This document shows, piece after piece, positions 34,105 through 42,552 of a stretch of DNA of 64,000 nucleotides. The notes beneath the pieces are model-generated. The model saw only the letters and a program-made list of their open reading frames with translations, was not told the DNA's origin and searched no databases. Within the stretch, counting starts at the first letter, position 1; each line of letters starts with the position of its first letter. Both the position numbers and the translations under genes were made by a program. This DNA comes from DAOTWC01 sp048499435 (GTDB taxonomy: Bacteria > Chloroflexota > Anaerolineae > Aggregatilineales > Phototrophicaceae): the NCBI GenBank assembly GCA_048499435.1, contig JASNZW010000010.1, positions 1-64,000 of the forward strand, given 5' to 3'.

Positions 34105-34503
34105 CTAACCGATGGGAATAACCAGCCGCTGCCCTGGAAAGATCACGTTAGGGTTGGCGATGCCGTTGGCGCTGCTGATCGCGCCGACCGTTGTGCCGAA
34201 GCGCCGGGCAATCGCCGCCAGGAAATCGCCGCGCCCGACAATGTAGACCGTTGTGCCGTTCAGCCGGTCCGAAGGCGGCGGCGCTGCCGGGATAAACAGC
34301 CGCTGCCCCGCGTAGATGCGGTTGATGTTGTAGATGCTGTTGGCGCTGGCGATGGCGCTGACGGTTGTGCCATAGCGCGCGGCAATTGTCCCCAGCGTTT
34401 CGCCATAGCGCACAATATGGACGATGCCGCCCTGCGCCGAAGCCGCTGTCGCCAGGGCCAGCAGCAGCAGCAGCGCGGCGATCACTGCAAGTCGTTTGCG
34501 CAT
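34105..34503 (-). CDS. secreted double-LysM protein
   Basis: 132 residues: a signal peptide (LAVIAALLLLLALATAASAQ), then LysM 1 (~28-72, HIVRYGETLGTIAARYGTT ... GQRLFIP) and LysM 2 (~86-131, YIVGRGDFLAAIARRFGTT ... GQRLVIP). There is no catalytic domain. It probably binds peptidoglycan or related glycans on the cell surface. In LysM 2 the usual Thr/Ser of GDTL is Phe (GDFL). GGGGGTGAAA upstream supports the start. It sits 70 nt upstream of the LysM-glycosidase gene on the same strand and may share its transcript. Confidence 0.85.
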   Translation of the reverse strand: MRKRLAVIAALLLLLALATAASAQGGIVHIVRYGETLGTIAARYGTTVSAIASANSIYNINRIYAGQRLFIPAAPPPSDRLNGTTVYIVGRGDFLAAIARRFGTTVGAISSANGIANPNVIFPGQRLVIPIG

Positions 34504-34668
34504 GTGAATTTCACCCCCCTGCCCGCACTTACTCTACTTTACAATAAATGTGTTTTTTGCGCTGCGCGTCAGCGTTTGTGTTTTGCGGCGCTAAGCGCAC
34601 AGTGTAGCACGATCTCGCAAAACATGCTTACAATTCGTTCATACTTCGCCCACGCCGCCGCGCGGGGG

Positions 34669-36162
34669 TCAGCGCCGCCCGCTGACGGCAGCCTTCACCG
34701 ACGGCGCGGGCAGCCACAGCGTGAACACAGCGCCAGTGTTGGGGCCGCCGCTGGTGGCGGTGAGCGTGCCGCCGTGCGCCTGCACGATCTCGTGGGCAAT
34801 CGCCAGCCCCAGGCCCGCCCCCCGGTGGGGGCCGCGCGCCCGGTCCACCTGGTAGAAGCGCTCGAAAATGCGCGGCAGATCGTCCGGCGGGATGCCGATG
34901 CCGGTGTCCTGCACAACGACCTCGACGCCGCCGTGATTCACCTGCGTGCTGACCCACACCTGCCCGCCGCGCGGCGTGTATTTGATGGCGTTGCTGATGA
35001 GGTTGGTAATCACCTGCGCCAGCCGGTCGCCGTCGCCGTCCACCAGCGGCACGGGCGCGGCCGCCGCCGTGAGCGTCACGCCGGCCTGCTCCGCCACAAT
35101 CGCCAGCCGCTGCGCCACCGCCGCCGCGATCTGCCCGATCTCCAGCGGGACCTTCTGCATCGAAAAGCCGCCGTTCTGCAGCCGCGCCAGGTCCGTGAGT
35201 TCGACCACCAGCCGGTTGAGCCGCCCCGCCTCTTCGTAAATAATGCGCGCGGCCTCCACTGGCTGTGCGGCGGCCCCGTCCACAATCGCCTGGGAATAGC
35301 CCTGAATGGACGTAAGCGGCGTTTTGAGATCGTGCGAAACGTTGGCGACGAAATCGCGCTGCGAGACCTGCGTGGCCTGCACGGCGGCGCTCATGCTGTT
35401 GAACGACCGCGCGACAGCGCGCACCTCCGGCGGCCCGCTGATGGGGACCTGCTGGCTGTAGTCGCCGCGCGCCACCGCCGCAGCGGCGCGGGCGATGTGC
35501 TGGAGGGGGTTGGCGATAGTGCGGCTCACCAGCCAGGCCATCACCACCGCGACCAGCAGCCCCACCAGCGCCGCCTGGGCCAGCGGGCGCGCCAGCGCGC
35601 GGGCATAATCGCGCAGGGCGGTTCCCAGCGTGACCGTCGGCGGGCGGTCGGCCACCAGCAGCGTAACGTCGGCGGCGTCGCGCCCGCGCTGGAGGCTGTA
35701 GGCGACGAACAGCCAGCCGCTGCTGTCGGGGTCGTCGAAGCTGCCGGCGAAGATGTCCAGCCGGTTACGCAGCATGTTGCTGACGACCGGCAGCACGGAC
35801 AGCGTGCCAGCGTTAGCGTCCACCTCCAGCGCCAGCGTGTCGCCGGGGGCGTGCACACCGGCGGAGTCGTAGATAACGGCCCCAGTGCTGCGGTTCAGCG
35901 TCAGCACGCGGACGGCGTTTTCCTCAGCGAAGGCGGCCAGCGTCTCAGCGGTGAGCGGCAGCGCATCGCGCAGCGCGCGCAGGCCACCGCCATTGAAAAA
36001 CGTGCGGATGCCGAGGCCCGCCAGGCTGTTCAGCTCGCGATAGGTGATTTCAGGCGGGGCGGGACGGGTGTCAAGCAGCGCAACGAACGTGGCCGACGCC
36101 AGCAGCGTCGTGAGGGCAATCACCACGCCATAGGACAGCAGCAGCCGCGAGCGCAGCGACAT
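34669..36162 (-). CDS. membrane sensor histidine kinase
   Basis: 497 residues. TM1 (~8-28), an extracytoplasmic sensor region (~30-170), TM2 (ALVGLLVAVVMAWLVS), HAMP (ANPLQHIARAAAAVARGDYS), HisKA with the phospho-acceptor in FVANVSHDLKTPLTSIQGYS, and HATPase_c with N box NLISNAIKYTPRGG, G1 DTGIGIPPDDLPRIFERFYQ and G2 GAGLGLAI. It autophosphorylates and passes phosphate to the response regulator encoded immediately upstream (stop and start one base apart). The ligand is unknown. The start ATG 36162 is set by the regulator stop and by the hydrophobic first helix. Confidence 0.92.
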   Translation of the reverse strand: MSLRSRLLLSYGVVIALTTLLASATFVALLDTRPAPPEITYRELNSLAGLGIRTFFNGGGLRALRDALPLTAETLAAFAEENAVRVLTLNRSTGAVIYDSAGVHAPGDTLALEVDANAGTLSVLPVVSNMLRNRLDIFAGSFDDPDSSGWLFVAYSLQRGRDAADVTLLVADRPPTVTLGTALRDYARALARPLAQAALVGLLVAVVMAWLVSRTIANPLQHIARAAAAVARGDYSQQVPISGPPEVRAVARSFNSMSAAVQATQVSQRDFVANVSHDLKTPLTSIQGYSQAIVDGAAAQPVEAARIIYEEAGRLNRLVVELTDLARLQNGGFSMQKVPLEIGQIAAAVAQRLAIVAEQAGVTLTAAAAPVPLVDGDGDRLAQVITNLISNAIKYTPRGGQVWVSTQVNHGGVEVVVQDTGIGIPPDDLPRIFERFYQVDRARGPHRGAGLGLAIAHEIVQAHGGTLTATSGGPNTGAVFTLWLPAPSVKAAVSGRR

Positions 36163-36163
36163 T

Positions 36164-36847
36164 TTAAGCGTGATCCAGCTTGTAGCCCACGCCCCACACC
36201 GTTTCGATCGGCGGGACCATCCCGGCCAGCTTGTGGCGCAGGTGGGCAACGTGCACGTCAACGGTGCGCGTCTCGCCGGCGAAGTCGTAGCCCCACACGA
36301 TGTCGAGCAGCTTTTCACGGCTGAACACGATGCCAGGGTTTTCGGCCAGCGCCAGCAGCAGGTCGAACTCTTTGACGCGCAGGCTGACGACAGCGCCGGC
36401 CACCGTCACCAGCCGGCGCTCCGGGTAGATGGCGAGGTTGCCACAGGTGACGGCGCGGGCCGCCGCGCCATCAGCGGCGCGCGGCGCGGCGCGGCGCAGA
36501 ATGGCGCGCACGCGGGCGACCAGCTCGCGCGGGTTGAACGGCTTGGTCAGGTAATCGTCCGCGCCCAGTTCCAGGCCGACGATGCGATCAATGTCGTCGC
36601 TGCGGGCCGTGAGCATGATGATCGGTACGTCGGATTCAGCGCGCACGCGGCGGCACACTTCCCAGCCGTCAAGCCCCGGCAGCATAAGGTCCAGCACCAC
36701 CAGCGCCGGCTTGTCGCGCAGGATGCGCTCCAGGGCGCGCTGGCCGTTGGCGGCACTGGCGACGCTGTAGCCGGCCTGTTCGAGGTACATTTTCGCCAGG
36801 TCAACGATATGCTGTTCGTCGTCTACCAGCAGGATCGTGTCGGCCAT
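36164..36847 (-). CDS. OmpR/PhoB-family response regulator
   Basis: 227 residues. Receiver domain with acidic pocket (ILLVDDEQ), phospho-Asp in VVLDLMLPGLDG, Thr in IIMLTARSD, and Lys in YLTKPFNPRE. The C-terminal winged helix has VSLRVKEFDLLLALAENPG and TVDVHVAHLRHKLAG plus WGVGYKL. It is a DNA-binding transcription factor activated by the adjacent kinase; targets are unknown. It lies 9 nt after the GNAT gene and 1 nt before the kinase, forming a three-gene operon. Confidence 0.93.
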   Translation of the reverse strand: MADTILLVDDEQHIVDLAKMYLEQAGYSVASAANGQRALERILRDKPALVVLDLMLPGLDGWEVCRRVRAESDVPIIMLTARSDDIDRIVGLELGADDYLTKPFNPRELVARVRAILRRAAPRAADGAAARAVTCGNLAIYPERRLVTVAGAVVSLRVKEFDLLLALAENPGIVFSREKLLDIVWGYDFAGETRTVDVHVAHLRHKLAGMVPPIETVWGVGYKLDHA

Positions 36848-36856
36848 TGGCTGCGC

Positions 36857-37873
36857 TCAGCGCACGTCCCAGCGCATGTGCGTGACCTGGCGCTGCGCGC
36901 GAAAATGATAGCGCTGAAGCGCGTCCACGACGCTGGTTTCGTCAGAGGGGTGTTCGATCAGCAGCGCGCCGCGCTGGCCGCTGAAGCGGCGCGCCGCCAG
37001 GCGCAGCAGCGCGTCGGCGTAGAGGCTCGCGCCGTCCGGGTCGGCCAGCAGGGTGAGCTGCGTGCTGCTGACCAGCGCCGCGCGCTCGATCCACAGCGCC
37101 GCCAGCAGCCGCGGCTGGCCCTCAGCGCGAATCACCAGCCGCTCAAGCGCGCGCAGGTTGAGCCAGTCCTGGGCGCGGCGCAGCAGCGGCGGGTGGAACA
37201 GGTCGGGGTGCAGCGGGCGCTGCCAGCCCAGGCCGCCGCGTTCGGGCGGGCGCACGCGCTGCGCCAGCGCGTATTCAGCGCGCCACTCCGCCGGACGGCG
37301 GCGGGTGATAAACAGCGGTGCGCCGCCGGGCGCGGGCGGGGACAGGCTGCTGGCGCGCCGCCACAGGGTGAAATCGCGCTCGTCATGGAAGCCCAGGCGC
37401 TGATACAGCCGGCGGGCGACGGCGTTGTCGGTGTCCACTTGCAGCACGGCGGCGGCGCCCGCGCGCTGGCGGATAAAATCCATCGTGGCGCGCATCAGCC
37501 GGGCGGCGATGCCGCGCCCGCGGCAGTCAGGGTGAACGCCCACATTGGCGATGATCCAGGCGCTGCCCAGGCTGCGCGGCCAGTTGGCCGGGTAGACCGA
37601 GACGTTGCCCACCAGCCGCCCGTTCGCGATCCACACATACCCCAGGCTGATGCCCTGGAGCAGATCATTCGCGTTGGGAAGCACGCCCAGGCCCGGCCCC
37701 AGGCGGCTGAGCGCGCGCAGTTCGCGTACCGCCGCCGCGCCGCCCTGGTCCATTGTGTCAGCAAACACCAGCTCGATCAGGTCGGCCAGCGGGGCCAGGT
37801 CCGTGCGCAGGTTGACGGGGCGCAGGCCGTCCCCGGCTGCGGCGGCCGCATCGGAGAGGCTGAGAATAGTCAT
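36857..37873 (-). CDS. GNAT-family N-acetyltransferase
   Basis: 338 residues. The N-terminal ~180 residues are a GNAT domain with the acetyl-CoA loop in VGVHPDCRGRGIAARLMRAT and the C-motif VDTDNAVARRLYQRLGF. The C-terminal ~150 residues (FTLWRRASS onward) look like a second, degenerate GNAT-like half (PRLLAALWIERAALVSSTQL ... FSGQRGALLIEHPSDETSVV), so this may be a tandem GNAT protein. Acceptor unknown. First gene of the operon with the two-component pair. The upstream 250 bp are AT-rich and probably contain its promoter. Confidence 0.8.
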   Translation of the reverse strand: MTILSLSDAAAAAGDGLRPVNLRTDLAPLADLIELVFADTMDQGGAAAVRELRALSRLGPGLGVLPNANDLLQGISLGYVWIANGRLVGNVSVYPANWPRSLGSAWIIANVGVHPDCRGRGIAARLMRATMDFIRQRAGAAAVLQVDTDNAVARRLYQRLGFHDERDFTLWRRASSLSPPAPGGAPLFITRRRPAEWRAEYALAQRVRPPERGGLGWQRPLHPDLFHPPLLRRAQDWLNLRALERLVIRAEGQPRLLAALWIERAALVSSTQLTLLADPDGASLYADALLRLAARRFSGQRGALLIEHPSDETSVVDALQRYHFRAQRQVTHMRWDVR

Positions 37874-38126
37874 GACAACAGGGCGACCCCTCTTACAATT
37901 AACACTACAACGCCTGTTCTGGAGCTAAGCGTAGCCCTAAGCGCGCGCGATTGTCAAGCATCCTAAACAAAATAATTTACACTCTTTATGCTCTGATAAT
38001 TTAGAGCTGTGGTAAACTCGGTTTAGGGTTCGCACACCCGTTTAGTGTTTATCAACGCTGCTGGCGGGCGTGGAGGTTAAAATCGTGTTCTATCGTCCTT
38101 AACGGCTGCTAGAGGGAGGGTCATTT
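37874..38126. other. AT-rich intergenic interval with divergent promoters
   Basis: Markedly AT-richer than the window, especially 37960-38020 (TTGTCA, TAATTT, TTTACA, GATAAT and TAAACT elements can be seen). It must serve the GNAT/two-component operon to the left and the pilin gene to the right; a GGAGGG at 38113-38118 is the pilin ribosome site. I cannot assign the hexamers to one direction with confidence. Confidence 0.4.
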
Positions 38127-38324
38127 ATGCTGCTGCCGCTGTTAAGCCAGATGCTGCTCGCCGTGGTCGGCGGGCCGCCAGGGGGTGATGAGCGCAGCCA
38201 GGGTCAGGGGTTGGTCGAATACGCCCTGCTGCTGATTCTGGTTGGGATCGTGCTGATCGCGCTGCTTGTGGTGCTTGGCCCAGGTATCCAGAACGTTTAC
38301 CGCAACATCGTCATGACTCTATAA
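38127..38324 (+). CDS. orphan Flp-type (type IVb) pilin-like small protein
   Basis: 65 residues. SQG|QGLVEYALLL fits a class III prepilin cleavage site: Gly at -1 and the Glu-Tyr pair at +5/+6, followed by a single hydrophobic helix LLLILVGIVLIALLVVLG and a short tail (PGIQNVYRNIVMTL). The leader of 26 residues is unusual in being hydrophobic at its own N-terminus. Flp pilins are assembled by the Tad machine, which is absent from this window. Strong GGAGGG site; flanked by a terminator, so it is a monocistronic unit. A non-pilin membrane peptide is the alternative. Confidence 0.7.
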   Translation: MLLPLLSQMLLAVVGGPPGGDERSQGQGLVEYALLLILVGIVLIALLVVLGPGIQNVYRNIVMTL

Positions 38325-38359
38325 CCGCAATCATCGCCTGTCGCACTTATCTCCACAAC

Positions 38360-38390
38360 ACGGCCCCACGATATGGGGCCGTTTGTTTTA
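38360..38390 (+). terminator. rho-independent terminator after the pilin gene
   Basis: Perfect 9-bp stem ACGGCCCCA (38360-38368) / TGGGGCCGT (38374-38382), 5-nt loop, followed by TTGTTTTA. Confidence 0.85.
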
Positions 38391-38414
38391 TGGCGCTGCA
38401 AGGCAGGGCGGTGT

Positions 38415-38420
38415 TATAGT
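38415..38420 (+). promoter_or_regulatory. -10 box for the CAP-domain gene
   Basis: TATAGT 46 nt upstream of the ATG at 38467. Confidence 0.4.
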
Positions 38421-38466
38421 GTTAGAGTGATGTGACCTTATTGGTAGTGTAGTGGGGAGAAATGGT

Positions 38467-39816
38467 ATGCGCGCGCTGTTACGCAGCCGGCCTGTCGTTC
38501 TGCTGGCGCTGATACCGCTGCTGCTGGCCGCTGTGCCGGCGCAGCAGGCCCAACCGCCCACTAACGACCGCGCCGCGCAGGAAATCATCGCCCAGGTGAA
38601 CGCCTGGCGGCTGGAACAGGGCCTGTGGCCGCTGCGCCCCAACCCAACGCTGCAAGCGCTGGCGCTGGACCAGGCCCGCTATCTGCTCACGCTGAACGCG
38701 CTGCCCAGCGGCAGCAGCCTGCACCTCGGCGCGGGCGGCACCACCCCGCCGCAGCGCGCGGTCGCCGCGCCGTACAACTGGCCAGCTTACGGGCGCAGCG
38801 ACCACGCCGCTATTGGCGAGAACGCCGCCGTTGGCAGCGTGCGCTCGGCGCTCAGCTTCTGGCGCGGCTCCGACATTCACCGGCGGACGGCGCTCAACCC
38901 CGCCTACCGCGAGGTCGGCGCAGCGGCGCTGCCGTATGGCAGCAACACCCTGTTCATTATCACCTTTGGCGCGCGGCCCGACGTGCTGCCCGCCTTCTAC
39001 AACCTGCAGGACAACAAGCTCTACCTCACCAGCGAGCGCTACCAGTATGCGCCGGGCGGCCCGCGCATCCAGAACGTGACGCAGGTGCGCCTGTTCGGCG
39101 CTGACGGCCAGCCGCTGACAACCGACTGGATTTCCTGGCAGGCCAGCATGTCGCTGCCCGGCAGCGTGGGCGACCGCATCTATGTGCTGTACAGCGACGG
39201 CCAGCGGCAGGCGCTGGCGGAGGCCGACGTAAAAAACAGCGACCTGCTGCTGCCGGCGCTGCTGCCGGGCGCGCCGCCGGCCCTGGCCAGCGCCACCCCG
39301 CCGCCGCCAGCGGCGAGCGCGACCGCCAGCGCCACAGCCGCCGCGCCCGCCGCCAGCGCCACGCCCAGCCGGCCAGCGGCGACCGCCGCCGTCAGCGCCA
39401 CGCCGCCCGCTTTAACGCCGCTGCCGGCCAGCCCGACCGCCGCGCCCAGCGCGCAGCTTGTCTACGACCGCCTCTCGCTGACGCTGCTCAATGTGGCGGG
39501 CCGCCCGCTGGACATCAGCGCGCTGACGTTCGCCGGCAGCGAGGTCAGGTTCGCGGCGAGCACCTGGGCGCAGGTGGCGAATGTGCCGCTGGCGGCGTTC
39601 CCGAACGGCCACTGTGTGCAGATCGTGCAAGGCGGCAGCGCGCCAGCCGCGCCGGCAGAGTGCCGCTTTGTGCGCAGCGTGGTACAGCTCACGGCGGGGC
39701 GCACCTTCTGGACGATGGGCGATTTCAGCGTGCTGCTTAACGGCACGCCGGTCGCGTCCTGCCCCGCGGCGGCCAGCGGCAGCGCGCGCTGCAGCCTGAT
39801 CCTGCCGCCGGGCTGA
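38467..39816 (+). CDS. secreted CAP-domain (SCP/YkwD-like) protein
   Basis: 449 residues. Signal peptide (VVLLALIPLLLAAVPAQQAQ), a bacterial CAP domain (~25-170) with IIAQVNAWRLEQGLWPLRPN, LDQARYLLTLNA, SDHAAIGENAAVGSVRSAL and FWRGSDIHRRTALNPAYREVG, then a beta region, a long Ala/Ser/Thr/Pro linker (~275-325) and a C-terminal domain with paired Cys (CVQIVQGG, CRFVRSVVQ, CPAAASGSARC). The canonical metal-site His residues are partly kept (SDHAA; IHRRT). Function of bacterial CAP proteins is mostly unknown. ATG 38467 is chosen for GGGGAGA 7 nt upstream over a GTG at 38452. Confidence 0.8.
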   Translation: MRALLRSRPVVLLALIPLLLAAVPAQQAQPPTNDRAAQEIIAQVNAWRLEQGLWPLRPNPTLQALALDQARYLLTLNALPSGSSLHLGAGGTTPPQRAVAAPYNWPAYGRSDHAAIGENAAVGSVRSALSFWRGSDIHRRTALNPAYREVGAAALPYGSNTLFIITFGARPDVLPAFYNLQDNKLYLTSERYQYAPGGPRIQNVTQVRLFGADGQPLTTDWISWQASMSLPGSVGDRIYVLYSDGQRQALAEADVKNSDLLLPALLPGAPPALASATPPPPAASATASATAAAPAASATPSRPAATAAVSATPPALTPLPASPTAAPSAQLVYDRLSLTLLNVAGRPLDISALTFAGSEVRFAASTWAQVANVPLAAFPNGHCVQIVQGGSAPAAPAECRFVRSVVQLTAGRTFWTMGDFSVLLNGTPVASCPAAASGSARCSLILPPG

Positions 39817-39825
39817 GGCGGGGCG

Positions 39826-40269
39826 TCAGGCCAGCGCTGGCTCGCGGGCGCGCAGGATCGCGCGCCAGCTATCGGGGATCGGGGCGGACTGACCCTTAGC
39901 GTAGTCGTACACCACCAGCACGACGCGCGCGGCGGCGGCCAGCTCAGCCTGGTCGCCACTGTAGCGGATGATCTGCTGCTGCGAATCCAGGCTTTTGCTG
40001 CCCAGGCGCGTGACGCGCGTGTAAACGACAATCGCGCCGGCCAGCGTGAGCGGAAGCTTATAGTCCAGCTCCACGCGCGCCATAATCATGCCGCGCTGCG
40101 TGTTGTGCCCGTCCCACAGGCGAACGTCGTCAAAGTAGCGGATGCGGGCGTGCTCCAGGTAGGTCAGATACTTGGCGTTGTTGACGTGGCCCATCGCGTC
40201 CAGGTCGCCCCAGCGTTTCTCAATCGGCGTGGCGTGCCAGAAGCCTTCCGGCGGCGGGTAGTCGGTCAT
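39826..40269 (-). CDS. acyl-CoA thioesterase, 4-hydroxybenzoyl-CoA thioesterase-like hotdog fold
   Basis: 147 residues. The helix-preceding segment RWGDLDAMGHVNNAKYLTYL is the 4HBT/YbgC signature with the catalytic Asp (D of GDLDAMGHVN). ELDYKLPLTLAGAIVVYTRV is the expected central strand pair. It hydrolyses an acyl-CoA of unknown chain. Its start overlaps the stop of the peptidase gene by 4 bp (40266-40269), so they form an operon. Confidence 0.88.
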   Translation of the reverse strand: MTDYPPPEGFWHATPIEKRWGDLDAMGHVNNAKYLTYLEHARIRYFDDVRLWDGHNTQRGMIMARVELDYKLPLTLAGAIVVYTRVTRLGSKSLDSQQQIIRYSGDQAELAAAARVVLVVYDYAKGQSAPIPDSWRAILRAREPALA

Positions 40270-41375
40270 GACGCCCCCCGCGACAGGCTGCGCGGATAGC
40301 TGGTCAGCACCTCGATGCCGTTTTCAGTCACCAGCACGTCGTCCTCAATGCGCACGCCGCCCAGGTCTGGGATGTAGATGCCCGGCTCGATAGTAAAGAC
40401 CATGCCCGGCTCCAGCACGTCAGTCACGCCGGCGGCGATCTGCGGGATCGGTTCGTGCGTGTCCAGCCCCAGGCCGTGCCCGGTGCGGTGGATGAAGTAC
40501 GGGCCATAGCCCGCCGCCTCGATCACGGCGCGGGCGGCGCGGTCCACGTCGCCCATCGGCACGTTGGGGCCGGCGGCGGCGCGGGCGGCTTCGTTGGCGC
40601 TCAGCACGGTGTCATAGATGGCCTGCACCGCGGCGCTGGGCGTGCCCAGGCAGAACGTGCGCGTAATGTCCGCCGGGTAGCCGCCCACCATGCCGCCAAA
40701 GTCAATCAGCAGAAGGTCGTCGGCCTGCAGAACGCGGTCGGTGACTGTGCCGTGCGGCAGGGCGCTGTTGGGGCCGGTCTGCACCAATGAGCCAAAGGCG
40801 AGCTGCTCGCTGCCCAGCGCGGCCAGCTCATCCCCCAGGCGCGCCGCGATCTGCCGTTCAGTCATGCCCGGCTGCACCCACGCCAGCAGGTTCGCCAGCG
40901 CCTGTTCGCTGATGCTGATGGCGCGGCGCATCAGCGCGATCTCGTCCGGCAGCTTGCGCGCCCGAATGCCGACCAGTTCCCGTTCAACCGGGCGCACCTG
41001 CACGCCGGACGCGGCCTGCTGGAAGGCCAGCCACTCGGTCACGCGCATGGTCAGGCCGTCCACGCCCAGCACGCCGTTGGCCAGCCCCAGCGTCGCGGCG
41101 GCGGCGTGAAAGGCGTCCGCGTAGCCGCTGGTGTCGTCCCAGGTGAAGGCGTGCGCGGCCAGGTCGGGGCGGGCAGCCAGGCGCGGCAGCTCCAGCTCAG
41201 GGATGATGATGGCGAGCTGGCCATCGGGCGTGAACAGGGCGACAATCGGCCGTTCCGACAGGTGAAAGCCCAGCCCGGTGAAGTACAGCATGTTGGCCCC
41301 CGGCACGATAGCGATGGCGTCCACACCGGTGATCGCCGCCAGCCGCGCCCGGCGCGCCTGAAAATCAATCTTCAT
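40266..41375 (-). CDS. Xaa-Pro aminopeptidase-type metallopeptidase (M24B)
   Basis: 369 residues. An N-terminal creatinase-like domain (~1-130, GANMLYFTGLGFHLSERPIV) precedes a pita-bread M24 domain with the dinuclear metal ligands: D in LLLIDFGGMVGGYPADITRT, H in IHRTGHGLGLDTHE, and E in FTIEPGIYIPDLGGVRIEDD. It removes N-terminal residues ahead of proline, in the cytoplasm. ATG 41375 begins the domain; an in-frame extension upstream lies in the non-coding interval. AGGA lies in the leader. It has its own -10 (TACAAT) and drives the thioesterase gene. Confidence 0.9.
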   Translation of the reverse strand: MKIDFQARRARLAAITGVDAIAIVPGANMLYFTGLGFHLSERPIVALFTPDGQLAIIIPELELPRLAARPDLAAHAFTWDDTSGYADAFHAAAATLGLANGVLGVDGLTMRVTEWLAFQQAASGVQVRPVERELVGIRARKLPDEIALMRRAISISEQALANLLAWVQPGMTERQIAARLGDELAALGSEQLAFGSLVQTGPNSALPHGTVTDRVLQADDLLLIDFGGMVGGYPADITRTFCLGTPSAAVQAIYDTVLSANEAARAAAGPNVPMGDVDRAARAVIEAAGYGPYFIHRTGHGLGLDTHEPIPQIAAGVTDVLEPGMVFTIEPGIYIPDLGGVRIEDDVLVTENGIEVLTSYPRSLSRGAS

Positions 41376-41407
41376 AGCGTGTGTCCTGTTATCGTAAACG
41401 TACCGCC

Positions 41408-41413
41408 ATTGTA
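41408..41413 (-). promoter_or_regulatory. -10 box for the peptidase/thioesterase operon
   Basis: TACAAT on the minus strand 32 nt from the ATG at 41375. Confidence 0.5.
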
Positions 41414-41472
41414 CAGCACGGCGGCGGGCCGCCGCAACGCGGCCCACCGGGCCAGCAAACGCCGGCGGTGTG

Positions 41473-41478
41473 CTACAA
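41473..41478 (+). promoter_or_regulatory. -10 box for the MBL-fold hydrolase
   Basis: TACAAT 44 nt upstream of the ATG at 41523. Confidence 0.45.
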
Positions 41479-41522
41479 TGTGGGCCATCTGCGGCCCGTG
41501 AAGTGACGAAGGGGGATTGTGT

Positions 41523-42545
41523 ATGGGGGCGCTGCCGCCTATCGAACGGTTTGAGTCCAGCAGCGGGGTGCGCATTTATCGCATCCCCGTGCAGGCTTTT
41601 GAGCCGCTGCTGGCGTACTGCTACGTGCTTCTCGGCGCCGGGCCGCCAACGCTGGTAGACACCGGCTCTGGCTTCGGCGACAGCAACGCGCACCTGCTGG
41701 CGGGCATCCAGGCGCTGCGCGACGATTTCGGCGAGCCGCTGGCCGTGACCGACATCAAACGCATTCTCATCACGCACGGGCACATTGACCACTTCGGCGG
41801 CGCGGCCTTTATGATCGCGCAGAGCGGCGGCGCGGCGGTGGGCATCCACGAGCTGGACCGGCGCATCCTGGTCAACTACGAGGAACGGGTGGTGGTCGCC
41901 ACCAGGGATGTGTCAATCTACCTGGAACGGGCCGGCGTCAGCGAGCGCCTGCGCGACGGCCTGATCGAAATGTACGCCTTCGGCAAGCAGCACTTCTCGT
42001 CCGTGCCGGTCAGCATCAACCTGGACGAACACAGCGTGCTGGACGGAATCGAGTTCATTCACACGCCCGGCCACTGTCCAGGGCAGGTGTGCATCCGCCT
42101 GGGCGACGTGCTGCTCAGCGCCGACCATATCCTGTCGCGCACCACGCCCAACCAGGCCCCGGAGAGCATCACGCATTACACCGGGCTGGGGCACTATCTG
42201 GAGTCGCTGCACAAGGTGGCGCGCGTGGACGGCATCCGGCTGGCGCTGGGCGGCCATGAGGACCCGATCACTGAGGTGTACGAGCGCATCATCGGCATCC
42301 ACGCCAGCCACCAGCGCAAGCTGGAACGCATTCTCGATATCGTGCGCGCCGCGCCGCAGCCGCCCACGATCAGCGAGATTTCAAAGGCGATGTACACCAA
42401 CGTGCGCGGCTACGACGTGCTGCTGGCGCTGTCTGAGGTGGGCGCGCACGTGGAGTACCTGTACGAGCGCGGGCGGCTGGCCGTTTACAACCTGGCGGAG
42501 GTCGAGCAGGCAAGCAACCCGGCCCTGCGCTACGAGGCGGTGTAG
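41523..42545 (+). CDS. MBL-fold metallohydrolase with C-terminal winged-helix-like domain
   Basis: 340 residues. Zinc motifs: LITHGHIDHFGGA (HxHxDH), TPGHCPGQVCI (His) and LLSADHILSR (Asp). After the hydrolase domain, residues ~255-330 (TISEISKAMYTNVRGYDVLL ... YLYERGRLAVYN) look like a winged helix, an arrangement of the LACTB2/YcbL-like group. Substrate unknown. ATG 41523 is placed 6 nt after GGGGGA; a TTG at 41517 is less likely. It converges on the oxidoreductase gene at 42553. Confidence 0.85.
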   Translation: MGALPPIERFESSSGVRIYRIPVQAFEPLLAYCYVLLGAGPPTLVDTGSGFGDSNAHLLAGIQALRDDFGEPLAVTDIKRILITHGHIDHFGGAAFMIAQSGGAAVGIHELDRRILVNYEERVVVATRDVSIYLERAGVSERLRDGLIEMYAFGKQHFSSVPVSINLDEHSVLDGIEFIHTPGHCPGQVCIRLGDVLLSADHILSRTTPNQAPESITHYTGLGHYLESLHKVARVDGIRLALGGHEDPITEVYERIIGIHASHQRKLERILDIVRAAPQPPTISEISKAMYTNVRGYDVLLALSEVGAHVEYLYERGRLAVYNLAEVEQASNPALRYEAV

Positions 42546-42552
42546 GCGGCGC

